Position numbers and translations under genes: made by a program. Positions 9,343 through 18,053 of a stretch of DNA of 64,000 nucleotides are shown one piece after another. The stretch's first letter is position 1, and every line of letters begins with the position of its first letter. The stretch is from contig NZ_AWOR01000021.1 in the NCBI RefSeq assembly GCF_000761245.1, forward strand, positions 124,001 through 188,000, given 5' to 3'. This DNA comes from Comamonas testosteroni (GTDB taxonomy: Bacteria > Pseudomonadota > Gammaproteobacteria > Burkholderiales > Burkholderiaceae_C). Under the pieces are notes generated by a model, which saw nothing but the letters and a program-made list of their open reading frames with translations, had not been told where the DNA came from and made no database searches.

Positions 9343-9747
9343 TTACACCGCAGCTTCGATGCTCGGCATTGCCAGACGTGCCTTGGTCAATGCCATGCCC
9401 AGGTTGGCGGTACGGCGGCAGACAAAGACTGCGACATAGTCGGGCACTGCCTTGCTACGCAGAAAGACGTGAATCAGGTTATCGCTGTTGACGATGATTT
9501 CCTGAAAATAGTGGTGACCATCATCGCTGAGGCCGCGCGAACGCTTGAACATGGTCTCGATCATGGAGATATTGGGGCCGTTGAACAGGTCGGCCGTTGC
9601 CGCCGCCACCAGATCAATCACCTCACGCGGATGGGAGTCCACGGTACGGATCGACAGCAACATGCCCGAAGCAGCATCCACATAACCAGCGGCCAGGCAC
9701 TCGGGGACCGAAGCCACGGCCTTCGTCAATACAGAATCCAAACTCAT
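9343..9747 (-). CDS. Roadblock/LC7-like small protein, next to the ABC-phosphatase fusion
   Basis: This 134-residue cytoplasmic protein has the size and alternating strand-helix pattern of roadblock/MglB-type proteins: an N-terminal helix, VDAASGMLLSI (strand-turn-strand), a long helix EVIDLVAAATADLF, then LIHVFLRSKAVPDYVAVFVC and NLGMALTKAR. Such domains dimerise and often regulate small GTPases or other switch proteins; no GTPase gene is adjacent here. It starts 85 bases after the stop of the ABC-phosphatase gene on the same strand and is probably co-expressed with it. The family call is from pattern only and the function is unknown. Confidence 0.55.
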   Translation of the reverse strand: MSLDSVLTKAVASVPECLAAGYVDAASGMLLSIRTVDSHPREVIDLVAAATADLFNGPNISMIETMFKRSRGLSDDGHHYFQEIIVNSDNLIHVFLRSKAVPDYVAVFVCRRTANLGMALTKARLAMPSIEAAV

Positions 9748-9832
9748 TACGTTCTCACTTTCCTATTGCTAATCTTTCGCGTCATGGCCGTTTGCAGTGC
9801 GCAGCGGCCATGCTTTGGTGGTCTTGAAAACA

Positions 9833-11392
9833 TCACGCCATCTTTTGCAGCAGTGCGTTTTCGAATTCATAAAGAAGCGCTTCCTGCGCCTTGGATTGCA
9901 CATACTGAGCATCAATCAATCGCACACGGCGCAGCGCCTCTTCGGCAGTCAGGCCCTCGCGCACCAGCCAGGCGGCAAGCACGGTTCCGGTGCGGCCCAA
10001 TCCGGCAAGGCAGTGCACGGCAAGCACCTCTCCACGGCGCAGGGCGACCGACATGCGTGCCAGCAGCATCTGCATCTGTGCCACTGTCGGTGGCTCTTGG
10101 TCATAGACCGGCAGGTGAAAGTTCTTGAGCCCATTGCGGGCCAAGGCATCCTGCGGGAAGTCCTTTTCCGTCAGCGTGATCAGCATGGTGATACCGCAAC
10201 GGCTCAGAGCTTTGAGGTCGGCGTCCATGTCGTGCACCACGCCCGGCCAGGGCGTACCTGCCAGCCTCCCTGGCACCAGCCAGGAAAATCCGTTCGGGCC
10301 GCGGCTGGCTGGCATGGCATTTTCAGCGGCCAGCAATGGCTGCATTTCCATCAGCACAGCCGCATTCGGGGTGCGAGGCTGGTAGCGGGCTGCGGAGGAC
10401 AGGCCAGATGACGCGACCGCTGCCGGCTGCGACAGAGCAGGCTCAGGCGCAGAGGCCGACGTTGGCGCAGGCAGCACGGGCTCCAGTTTGAGGGGAGCCA
10501 CGACCTCACTCACTGCTGCCGAAGATGCAGGCAGGTCAGAAAATTCGGCAATGGCCGCCAAGGCGGCGGCAGGCAAGGGAGGTGGCGGCAGCACATCGTC
10601 GGCCAGCTCATTCAAAGGGGTACCCGGCATGGGGACAGCGCAGCTGCCGGTACGCAGGAATTGCTGACCAGCGGCACTGAGCGGCCGCTGAGTGAACGCA
10701 GCCATTGCTGCGGCTTCCTGGATACGCCCGCCTGCGAGCAACAGCATCTGCTGCGCAGCAGCCCGGGCATGCTGCTGCTGGTGCGTGATCAACAGCACAC
10801 TGCGCTGCTGACCGATCTGCTTGATCACGTCCAGCAGCAAAAATGCCTCATAGCCCTCCAGCTCGGCCGTGGGCTCATCGATCATCAACACCGCCGGCTT
10901 GGCCCAGGCCTCGCGCAAAATGGCCACGACGCGTTGCTGCACCGCACTCAACAGCATGGTGGGCTTGTCCAGCATCTGGGCGAGCTCGGCCAGTCCATAG
11001 TGCTGCAGCTGCTCGCTCACCCAATGGCGCCACTCCAGTGGCGCACGTGGATCCCTCTGGCGCGCCTTCTCGATCAGTGCATCCAGGGTGTTGGCGCGCA
11101 TGAGCCGGGCATGCTGCTGTACCAGGCTCGGCAAGGCCTGCACGCCGTTGGCGCTCCAAGGCATGTCCAATGGCTGATCGACATAGACCACCTGTCCCCA
11201 GCTGCGAAAGCGCGGATTGCTCGCATTCAGCCCGGCCAGCGTGCGCAGCAACGTGGACTTGCCCGTGCCCGCAGGCCCCAGCAAAGCGGTTACGCCTGAT
11301 TGCGGCAGCGTGAAGTCCACTTCGGCCAGAACTACGCGTGGACCAAATGAAGCGCCCAGGCCTTGCACCTGCAGACTGTGTTGCTGATTCAA
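9833..11392 (-). CDS. ABC-type ATPase fused to a dual-specificity protein phosphatase
   Basis: One uninterrupted frame joins two enzymes. Residues 1-230 form an ABC nucleotide-binding domain with Walker A GPAGTGKST (39-47), Walker B VLMIDE (168-173) and switch His204. The signature loop is degenerate (LLSAVQQ instead of LSGGQ). Residues about 250-345 are a Pro/Ala-rich linker. Residues 365-519 are a DUSP23-like phosphatase with the complete HCxxGxxRT loop (HCLAGLGRT, Cys461, Arg467) and a general-acid Asp431 in VYDQEPP. I chose the TTG at 11392 because GGGAGGAG ends just before it; an earlier TTG at 11410 is in frame. No permease gene is nearby. It probably acts in the cytoplasm with the roadblock-like protein encoded downstream. 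The role is unknown. Confidence 0.82.
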   Translation of the reverse strand: MNQQHSLQVQGLGASFGPRVVLAEVDFTLPQSGVTALLGPAGTGKSTLLRTLAGLNASNPRFRSWGQVVYVDQPLDMPWSANGVQALPSLVQQHARLMRANTLDALIEKARQRDPRAPLEWRHWVSEQLQHYGLAELAQMLDKPTMLLSAVQQRVVAILREAWAKPAVLMIDEPTAELEGYEAFLLLDVIKQIGQQRSVLLITHQQQHARAAAQQMLLLAGGRIQEAAAMAAFTQRPLSAAGQQFLRTGSCAVPMPGTPLNELADDVLPPPPLPAAALAAIAEFSDLPASSAAVSEVVAPLKLEPVLPAPTSASAPEPALSQPAAVASSGLSSAARYQPRTPNAAVLMEMQPLLAAENAMPASRGPNGFSWLVPGRLAGTPWPGVVHDMDADLKALSRCGITMLITLTEKDFPQDALARNGLKNFHLPVYDQEPPTVAQMQMLLARMSVALRRGEVLAVHCLAGLGRTGTVLAAWLVREGLTAEEALRRVRLIDAQYVQSKAQEALLYEFENALLQKMA

Positions 11393-11502
11393 AAACTCCT
11401 CCCGTCGCAACGCCTGCTCCGGGAGCCGTCACGATGTATTTGCGGTCAAGCCGAATCGCCACCACACGACGTCAAAAAGACAAATGAATGCTTCGACTTG
11501 AC

Positions 11503-11530
11503 AGTTTATGGCATTACATCCCCATAAACT
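11503..11530. promoter_or_regulatory. Inverted repeat upstream of the ABC-phosphatase gene
   Basis: The perfect nine-base inverted repeat AGTTTATGG-N10-CCATAAACT lies 111-138 bases before the TTG start, in an AT-rich pocket that contrasts with the GC-rich surroundings. It has the form of an operator for a dimeric regulator. No regulator gene for it can be named. Confidence 0.5.
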
Positions 11531-11627
11531 CGCTACCCCTAGAGGAACATGACAAAAACGTACGAAAATTCAACGAGCGTTTATTTATTCATATATTTTT
11601 TGTTTTTAATCGATAAAAACAGACAAA

Positions 11628-11659
11628 GAAAAACCGCACCCATAAGGATGCGGTTTTTC
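11628..11659 (-). terminator. Rho-independent terminator of the Do-like protease gene
   Basis: GAAAAACCGCA and TGCGGTTTTTC flank a short loop 20 bases after the protease stop codon. The symmetrical A/T runs allow it to work on either strand. Confidence 0.85.
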
Positions 11660-11677
11660 ATACGACAAGGGATCAAC

Positions 11678-13219
11678 TCAGCCCAGGCGCACCGGCACGA
11701 AGATCTTGTTGCCATCGCGCCAGATCAGCACGGCCACGGTCTTGTCCGCTTTGGCGACTGCGGCCCGCACCTCGTCGATATTTCCGGCAGGTGCGCCATT
11801 GATGGACAGCAGCACATCTCCCTGGCTGATACCTGCTGCTGCTGCCGGACCGCTGGCCTGAGCCACCAGCAGACCGGAGTCCACGCCAATCTGCTTTTTC
11901 TCCTCAGGCTGCAGGGGGCGCAAAGCCAGCCCCAGCTTTCCCTTGTCGGCATCCGCAGAGGACTTGGCCACCTTCACAGCCTTGTCGCTGGCATCGCCCA
12001 GGGTCGCGCTCAGGGTCTTGGATTCACCTTTGCGCCAGACTTCTAGCGTCACTTCCTGCCCGGGCAAGGCCTGGCCGATAAAGGCTGGCAGATCGCCGGA
12101 GCCAACAACGGGTTTGCCATCCACCTTGCGCACCACATCGCCTGGCTCCAGTCCGGCCTTGGCGGCAGGGCCGTTCTTTTCGACACTGGCCACCAATGCA
12201 CCTTCGGGCTTATCCAGCTTGAAGGAATCGGCAAAGGCCTGATTGACCTCCTGCACACTCACGCCCAGCTTGGCATGCTGGGCCTTACCCGTTGCCTGAA
12301 TCTGCTGTTGCACACGGGTTGCCAGCTCGATGGGAATTGCAAACGACACCCCTTGATACCCGCCCGAGCGGGTGTAGATCTGGCTGTTGATGCCCACGAC
12401 CTCGCCCTGTGCGTTGAACAGCGGGCCACCAGAGTTTCCGGGGTTGATCGCCACATCCGTCTGCAGGAAGGGAACGAAGGAATCATCGGGCAAAGAGCGC
12501 CCCTTGGCACTCACCACGCCAGCCGTCACGCTGTTTTCAAAACCGAAAGGCGAGCCGATGGCCAGCACCCAGTCGCCCACACGCAGCTGGCTGGTCTGGC
12601 CCAGCTTGACCGTGGGCAAGCCGCTGGCGTCAATCTTGAGCACCGCCACATCGGTCTTGGGGTCGGCTCCCAGCACCTTGGCCCTGAACTCGCGACGGTC
12701 GTTGAGCTTGACCGTCACCTCCTTGGCTCCGCGCACCACATGGGCGTTGGTCAAAATCACGCCATCGCTGGACACGATAAAGCCCGAGCCTTGTCCACGC
12801 ATGGGTGTATCGGGCTGCTGCGCACGCGGCCCCATGCCCTGACCACCGGGCATGCCTGGAATGCCGAACTGGCGAAAGAACTCAAAGAAGGGATCGTCAG
12901 GGCTGATGCCCGGACCCTGTTGCTGGCGTTCGCTGGCCTGGTCGCCTTCATCGTCGCTCATGGCACGAGAGGAACCTACCACGCTGATATTGACCACGGC
13001 CGCGCCGTTGCGTGCCGTGATATCTGCAAAATTGGGAGCATTCACCGCGGGCAGGTTAAGGGCTGCGGGCTGCGCTGCCACTGCAGATTGCGTCACCTGC
13101 GCCTGTGCAGCGCTGCGGGTTCCGACCAGGCCGGCGCCGGTGGCGCCCAGTGCGCCAATCGCACCAGCAGCCACCAGGGCCATCACCAGTCGGCGAGGTG
13201 TGGACAGAATTGTGTTCAT
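11678..13219 (-). CDS. Periplasmic Do-like serine protease (DegP/DegQ/MucD family)
   Basis: The start is the ATG at 13219 (MNTILSTPRR), preceded by AAAGGA; upstream in-frame starts only extend the leader. A signal sequence (residues about 10-35) is followed by the trypsin-like domain with His in TNAHVV, Asp in DPKTDVAVLK and Ser in NPGNSGGPLF, then two PDZ domains. The 513-residue length is normal for the family. It degrades or refolds damaged envelope proteins. Stress control is known for the family, but no specific operator is evident upstream beyond a doubled CTTAGGCC at 13282-13305. Confidence 0.93.
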   Translation of the reverse strand: MNTILSTPRRLVMALVAAGAIGALGATGAGLVGTRSAAQAQVTQSAVAAQPAALNLPAVNAPNFADITARNGAAVVNISVVGSSRAMSDDEGDQASERQQQGPGISPDDPFFEFFRQFGIPGMPGGQGMGPRAQQPDTPMRGQGSGFIVSSDGVILTNAHVVRGAKEVTVKLNDRREFRAKVLGADPKTDVAVLKIDASGLPTVKLGQTSQLRVGDWVLAIGSPFGFENSVTAGVVSAKGRSLPDDSFVPFLQTDVAINPGNSGGPLFNAQGEVVGINSQIYTRSGGYQGVSFAIPIELATRVQQQIQATGKAQHAKLGVSVQEVNQAFADSFKLDKPEGALVASVEKNGPAAKAGLEPGDVVRKVDGKPVVGSGDLPAFIGQALPGQEVTLEVWRKGESKTLSATLGDASDKAVKVAKSSADADKGKLGLALRPLQPEEKKQIGVDSGLLVAQASGPAAAAGISQGDVLLSINGAPAGNIDEVRAAVAKADKTVAVLIWRDGNKIFVPVRLG

Positions 13220-13381
13220 GGTCATCCTTTCAAAGAAAAGCACCGGATCGGTGTCGTTGAAGGGAAGTTTGAACATGCACACTTAGGCCAGACTTAGGCC
13301 CGTGCAGCTCTGGGCCAAAGGCCTGATCCGGCAGCCGCCGGCTCTCGCGCGCTGTCTGGCGTGTTCAGGCTCTTTGCAGCC

Positions 13382-13762
13382 TCAGATCAGCTCCAGCACC
13401 CGCTCCGGCGGACGGCAAAGCATGGCGCCCTTGGGCGTGACCACGATGGGTCGATTGAGCAGCACCGGGTGCGCGGCCACGGCCTGAATCAGCTGCACAT
13501 CGCTGACGGCGGCGTTATCCAGGCCCAGCTCCTTGAACTGCGCTTCCTTGCTGCGCAGCAAGTCACGCACCGGAACGCCCATGTGTGTCACCAGCTCTGC
13601 CAGCTCTGGCGCCGTCAGCGGCGTGGCGATGTAATCCACAATATTGGGCTCGATGCCATGCTCGCGCAGCAGCGCCAGCGCGCCGCGCGAATTGCTGCAG
13701 CGGTTGTTGTGAAAAATGGTGATGTCAGGGCGATTCACGGGGGTGTCTGTACTTGTCGTCAT
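13382..13762 (-). CDS. arsC: ArsC-family arsenate reductase (glutaredoxin-type)
   Basis: The 126-residue thioredoxin-fold protein carries the ArsC catalytic loop HNNRCSNSR (Cys at about residue 22). Family arginines follow at LLRSKE and NRPIVV. Enzymes of this type reduce arsenate to arsenite using glutathione and glutaredoxin. No arsenite pump or ArsR gene is adjacent, so it could equally be one of the housekeeping YffB/ArsC-like proteins whose substrate is uncertain. Confidence 0.82.
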   Translation of the reverse strand: MTTSTDTPVNRPDITIFHNNRCSNSRGALALLREHGIEPNIVDYIATPLTAPELAELVTHMGVPVRDLLRSKEAQFKELGLDNAAVSDVQLIQAVAAHPVLLNRPIVVTPKGAMLCRPPERVLELI

Positions 13763-13895
13763 GACTGCAGTGTAGCGAGCCTGCGCCTGCTCAAGGCTTG
13801 GCAGGCAGTCACTGCATAGCAGCTATGCCGGCTGCGCCAGAGCCAGGCACAGGGCCATCTCATAGACTGTCTGCAAAACATCATGAGGAGACAAT

Positions 13896-14906
13896 ATGCC
13901 CGCTTTCACCGCACGTGAACCCTCCACTCTGAGCCGTCGCCAATGGAGCCAATGGGCTGCTGCCACCGCCTTGGGCAGTCTGACCGGCACTGCTCTGGCG
14001 CAGGACTCGAGGTACCCCAGCAAGGCCATACGCATGGTCATTCCGTTCACGCCCGGCGGCTCTGCAGACATTCTGGGTCGCGCCATAGGTCATGAGCTGA
14101 CGAGCGCCTGGGGCCAGAGTGTGGTGCCCGAAAACGTCGCCGGCGCAGGCGGCAGCATTGGAGCGGACCGCGTGGCAAAGGCCAGTGCCGATGGCTACAC
14201 CCTGCTAATGGGCCATGTCGGCACGCTGGCCGTTACACCCACGCTCTACCCCAAGCTGCCTTACGACCCTATCAAGAGCTTTACGCCTCTGGCCTGGGTA
14301 GCGCGTGTGCCCAACGTGCTGGTCGTGCATCCATCGCTGCCGGTCAATGATCTGGCATCGTTCATCAGCTACGCCAAGGCCAACCCGGGCGCAGTGAATT
14401 TCAGCTCGGGGGGCAACGGCAGTGCCGCGCATATGACCATGGCCTATCTGAGCCTGCAAGCAGGGCTGAAGATGCAGCATGTGCCCTACAAGGGCACGGC
14501 ACCGGCCGTCAACGACCTGGTGGCCGGCCAGGTTCAGGCCTTGTTCACCGGCATCCCCGCCGTGCTGGCCCAAATTCGCTCCGGCCAGATCAAGGCGATC
14601 GCCGTTTCATCACCTCAGCGCATCCCTGCACTGCCCAATGTGCCTACCGTGGCCGAAGCAGGTTTGCCCGGCTTTGAGGCCGACCAATGGTATGGCGTGG
14701 TCGGCCCTGCCAATATGCCCGCCGACGTGGTCGCCAAGATCAATCAGCAGATCAATGCCTCACTCCGAAGCCCCGCCATCCTCGAGCGTCTGCAAAGCGA
14801 AGGCGCCCAGCCCATGCCCAGCACGCCCAAGGTCTTTGCCGACCTCATCGTCAAGGACCTCGCGCGCTGGCGCAAGGTCATCGTCGACAGCAAGATGACT
14901 CTGTGA
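13896..14906 (+). CDS. Bug/TctC-family periplasmic solute receptor
   Basis: GAGGAGACAAT precedes the ATG. The leader contains SRRQWSQW followed by a hydrophobic stretch and cleavage near ALAQ, so export could be by Tat as well as Sec. The mature protein has the Bug signature IRMVIPFTPGGSADI and the ligand loop VVPENVAGAGGSIGAD. The second lobe signature VPYKGTAPAVNDLVAGQV is intact. It stands alone on the plus strand between two minus-strand genes, with no transporter partners. Ligand unknown. Confidence 0.92.
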   Translation: MPAFTAREPSTLSRRQWSQWAAATALGSLTGTALAQDSRYPSKAIRMVIPFTPGGSADILGRAIGHELTSAWGQSVVPENVAGAGGSIGADRVAKASADGYTLLMGHVGTLAVTPTLYPKLPYDPIKSFTPLAWVARVPNVLVVHPSLPVNDLASFISYAKANPGAVNFSSGGNGSAAHMTMAYLSLQAGLKMQHVPYKGTAPAVNDLVAGQVQALFTGIPAVLAQIRSGQIKAIAVSSPQRIPALPNVPTVAEAGLPGFEADQWYGVVGPANMPADVVAKINQQINASLRSPAILERLQSEGAQPMPSTPKVFADLIVKDLARWRKVIVDSKMTL

Positions 14907-14924
14907 GCGGGTAGCTCTGAGGCA

Positions 14925-16277
14925 TCAGACCGCAGGGGAAGCGGCGGTCACGGCAGCCGTCACCGGCTCCAGCTCTTCCTCGTGGGCATCGAACTCGCGC
15001 CCCGGCAGCAGCAGATTCAGGCCCACGGCCACCAGCGCACCCACGGTGATACCCGAGCCGAAAACCTCGCGCACAAAGGCAGGCATCTTGGAGAGCAGAT
15101 CGGGGCGCACCGTCACGGCCAGACCGCAGCCCAGCGAGACTGCAATGATCAGGCCGCTGCGGCGCGTCTGCTCTGCGCTGCTGAGCATGCGGATGCCCGC
15201 CAGGATGATCATGGCAAACATCATCAGGCCCGCACCGCCGAGCACTGGCTGGGGAATCGTCACCACCAGCGCTCCCAGCACCGGGAACAGTCCGGCCAGC
15301 AGCAGCATCACGCCGGTCAGCATCACCACATGGCGGCTGGCCACGCCGGTGAGCGACACCACACCCACGTTCTGCGCGAAGGTGGAAACCGGCGGGCTCG
15401 ACATCACGGCGGCAAAGGCCGATCCCACGCCGTCGCAGAGCATGCCGCTGGCCAGGCGCTTGCCTCGGATAGGCGTCTGCGTTGCCGCCCCCAGGGCCAT
15501 GAAAGTGCCCGTGGTCTCGACAATGGTCACGAGAAAGGCGATGGACATGGCAACGATGCCCGATACGGGAAAGCTCATGCCGAAATGCAGCGGCTGGGGA
15601 ATCGCGAAGATGGGTGCCTCGCGCACTTGGGTGAAATCGATCAAGCCCAGTGCCAGGCACAGCAGATAGCCGCAGGCAATGCCCAGAACCACGGCCGATG
15701 CAGAGATCACACCCTTGCCCCATTGCACAAAGCCGATCACCAGCGCCAGCACAAAGCCGGCAATCGCCAGATTGCCCACCGCGCCGTAGCTGCCGCTGCC
15801 CACGCCACCTGCGGCCCAGTCCACGGCCACGGGAGTGAGTGACAGCCCGATCATGGTCACGACCACGCTGGTGACGGTGTGCGGGAAGAAACGACGGATC
15901 ACCGGCATGAAGAAGCTGCCGACGATCATCACCAGCGAGCCCACGAGAGAGGAGCCCAGGATGCCGGGCACGCCGTGCTCCAGTCCCACGCTGATGCCCG
16001 CACCCACAAAAGCGAAGCTGGTACCCATCACGCAGGGCAGGCGTATGCCGACCGGTCCCACGCCGCGGCACTGGATGATGGTGACCACGCCCGAGCCCAG
16101 CAAAGCCGCATTGACCAGGGCCACGATCTGGTCGGCCGGCAGCTTGAGCGCACCGCCGAACACCAGCGGCACGGCGATGATGCCGCCCAGGGCGGCGAGC
16201 AGATGCTGCAGCGAGAGCAGTGTGGTGGTGATGAGGCTGGGCGGACGGTCTTCCACCCCGTAAAGCAGTTTTTCCAT
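14925..16277 (-). CDS. NCS2-family purine (xanthine/uric acid-type) permease
   Basis: The 450-residue inner-membrane protein has about 14 hydrophobic segments. It carries the NCS2 motif QNVGVVSLTGVASRHV, which forms part of the purine site. An AGGAGA lies nine bases before the ATG. It is downstream of an 8-oxoguanine-deaminase-like gene and a LysR gene on the same strand, which supports a role in importing a purine or oxidised purine by proton symport. The exact substrate cannot be fixed from sequence. A GC-rich hairpin lies in its leader. Confidence 0.9.
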   Translation of the reverse strand: MEKLLYGVEDRPPSLITTTLLSLQHLLAALGGIIAVPLVFGGALKLPADQIVALVNAALLGSGVVTIIQCRGVGPVGIRLPCVMGTSFAFVGAGISVGLEHGVPGILGSSLVGSLVMIVGSFFMPVIRRFFPHTVTSVVVTMIGLSLTPVAVDWAAGGVGSGSYGAVGNLAIAGFVLALVIGFVQWGKGVISASAVVLGIACGYLLCLALGLIDFTQVREAPIFAIPQPLHFGMSFPVSGIVAMSIAFLVTIVETTGTFMALGAATQTPIRGKRLASGMLCDGVGSAFAAVMSSPPVSTFAQNVGVVSLTGVASRHVVMLTGVMLLLAGLFPVLGALVVTIPQPVLGGAGLMMFAMIILAGIRMLSSAEQTRRSGLIIAVSLGCGLAVTVRPDLLSKMPAFVREVFGSGITVGALVAVGLNLLLPGREFDAHEEELEPVTAAVTAASPAV

Positions 16278-16561
16278 GGTCTTGTCTCCTGTTTTTTAGG
16301 TATGCAATCGCCGGGGAATAGGCTTCCCCGCGAAGGCCACAAGACTAAGCACGCAACCGGGAGCTCTCATACGCCATTGCCGATACCGCCCATGCGCGGC
16401 GCCGTATAGATCGGCAGGCATCGAGAAAAAACTTCTGGCACTCCAAGTCACCTGACACCAGTCCCGAGCCCACTTTTATTCCAGCGCCAAAAGGCCTGAA
16501 ATCTCTCTCACCGATGTCCAGCCATCGCAGTGCACCAGCGATGGCCGTCACCGAAAAGGTC
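16278..16561 (-). promoter_or_regulatory. Leader region of the purine permease with a GC-rich hairpin
   Basis: This 284-base gap separates the amidohydrolase stop from the permease start. It contains the perfect hairpin CGGGGAA-N5-TTCCCCG at 16312-16330, 35 bases before the permease ATG, without a following T-run. It may stabilise the leader or affect translation. I see no recognised riboswitch. Confidence 0.4.
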
Positions 16562-17950
16562 TCAATGCCCTGCTGCGGCTCGCTCGAACAAGCTGCGCGC
16601 AAGACGGCGGTGCTGGCCCAGCACCACAGGCAGGTCGGCCGTGAGCAGGCGGCCGTCCTCGACCACCACACGCCCGTTGATGACGCTGCTGGATACATTG
16701 GCCGGCGTGCAGAACACCAGCGCCGCCACGGGGTCGTGGCCGGCCCCCGCATAGCCGACGTCCTCCATGTCGAAGGCCACAAAGTCGGCCGACATGCCGG
16801 GAGCCAGTGCGCCGATGTCGTCGCGGTTGAGCACGCGCGCGCCGCCCAGCGTGGCGATCTCCAGCGCCTCTCGGGCGCTCATGGCCGCCGGGCCGTAGCC
16901 CACGCGCTGCAGCAGCATGGCCTGGCGTGCCTCGCCCAGCATGTGAGCGCCGTCGTTGGAGGCACTGCCGTCCACACCCAGCGCCACGGGCACGCCGGCA
17001 TCGCGCATGCTGCGGATGGGAGCAATGCCCGAGGCCAGGCGCATGTTGGAGCATGGGCAGTGCGCCACACCGGTGCCGGTGCGCGCAAACAGCGCAATGC
17101 CTTCGGGATCGAGCTTGACGCAATGCGCATGCCAGACGTCGCGCCCCACCCAGCCCAGATCCTCGGCGTATTGCGCCGGAGTCAGGCCGAACTTCTCGCG
17201 CGAGAAGGCCACGTCGTTGTCGTTCTCGGCCAGATGGGTGTGCAGCGAGACGCCATGTGCACGCGCCAGCACCGCCGATTCGCGCATCAGATCGCGCGTC
17301 ACCGAGAACGGCGAACATGGGGCCAGCACCACGCGCAGCATGGAGTGGCGCGAGCCGTCGTGGTACTGCTGGATCAGGCGCAGGCTGTCGCGCAAAATGG
17401 CCTCTTCCTCCTCCACCACCACATCGGGCGGCAGACCGCCCTTGCTGCGGCCCAGGCTCATGGAGCCGCGCGCTGCATGAAAGCGCATGCCCATCTGCTG
17501 CGCGGCTGCGATGGAATCATCGAGGCGCGAGCCATTGGGGAACAGGTACAGATGGTCGCTGGTGGTGGTGCAACCCGACAGCATGAGCTCGGCCATGGCG
17601 GTCTGGGTCGAGACATGGATCATCTCGGGCGTCAGATGCGACCACAGCATGTACAGGTTCTGCAGCCATGAGAACAGCTCTGCGTCCTGCGCGGCCGGCA
17701 CGGCGCGCGTCAGGCTCTGGTACATGTGGTGGTGGGTGTTGACCAGGCCCGGCGTCACGACCTTGCCGCGCATGTCCAGCACGCGCGCCTGGCCCTCGTC
17801 GGCCATGCGGCGGTATTGCGCCGGCAGCTCGGCCGTGGCTCCCACCCACAGCAGGGCCGGGCCGTCTGCCACCAGCGCGCCGCCTTTGATCTCGCGGCGC
17901 TGCGCATCCATGGTGACCAGTACGTCGGCATTCAGGGCTATCAGGGTCAT
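16562..17950 (-). CDS. Amidohydrolase, 8-oxoguanine deaminase-like
   Basis: The 462-residue protein has the amidohydrolase barrel. Metal ligands are visible as NTHHHMYQSLTRA near residue 68, HTHLAE near 240, WHAHC near 275 and the catalytic Asp in LGVDGSASND near 320. These are the hallmarks of the 8-oxoguanine/hydroxyatrazine deaminase branch, which hydrolyses an exocyclic amino group or chloride of a purine- or triazine-like ring. The neighbouring NCS2 permease favours 8-oxoguanine or a related purine. A guanine deaminase-type role remains possible. A palindrome at 18030-18048 lies 80 bases upstream. Confidence 0.87.
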   Translation of the reverse strand: MTLIALNADVLVTMDAQRREIKGGALVADGPALLWVGATAELPAQYRRMADEGQARVLDMRGKVVTPGLVNTHHHMYQSLTRAVPAAQDAELFSWLQNLYMLWSHLTPEMIHVSTQTAMAELMLSGCTTTSDHLYLFPNGSRLDDSIAAAQQMGMRFHAARGSMSLGRSKGGLPPDVVVEEEEAILRDSLRLIQQYHDGSRHSMLRVVLAPCSPFSVTRDLMRESAVLARAHGVSLHTHLAENDNDVAFSREKFGLTPAQYAEDLGWVGRDVWHAHCVKLDPEGIALFARTGTGVAHCPCSNMRLASGIAPIRSMRDAGVPVALGVDGSASNDGAHMLGEARQAMLLQRVGYGPAAMSAREALEIATLGGARVLNRDDIGALAPGMSADFVAFDMEDVGYAGAGHDPVAALVFCTPANVSSSVINGRVVVEDGRLLTADLPVVLGQHRRLARSLFERAAAGH

Positions 17951-18029
17951 GGGTCTCTCTCTGTCTAAACAAGAAGCGCAAGTCTAGAGAGGCACCCAAG
18001 CGCGCGATAGCGCCAAATTCCGCCAAGCA

Positions 18030-18048
18030 TGTCCACAAAATGTGGACA
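18030..18048. promoter_or_regulatory. 19-bp perfect palindrome upstream of the deaminase gene
   Basis: TGTCCACA-AAA-TGTGGACA lies between the LysR stop codon and the deaminase start. It could be the operator of that LysR regulator or another dimeric repressor. It lacks a T-run, which argues against a terminator. Confidence 0.5.
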
Positions 18049-18053
18049 GAAAA

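Noticed and set aside
11498..11528. TTGACA followed by CATAAA on the plus strand, a possible promoter
   Set aside because: No plus-strand gene lies downstream before the convergent protease gene, and the 19-base spacing is poor. The inverted repeat explains the sequence better.
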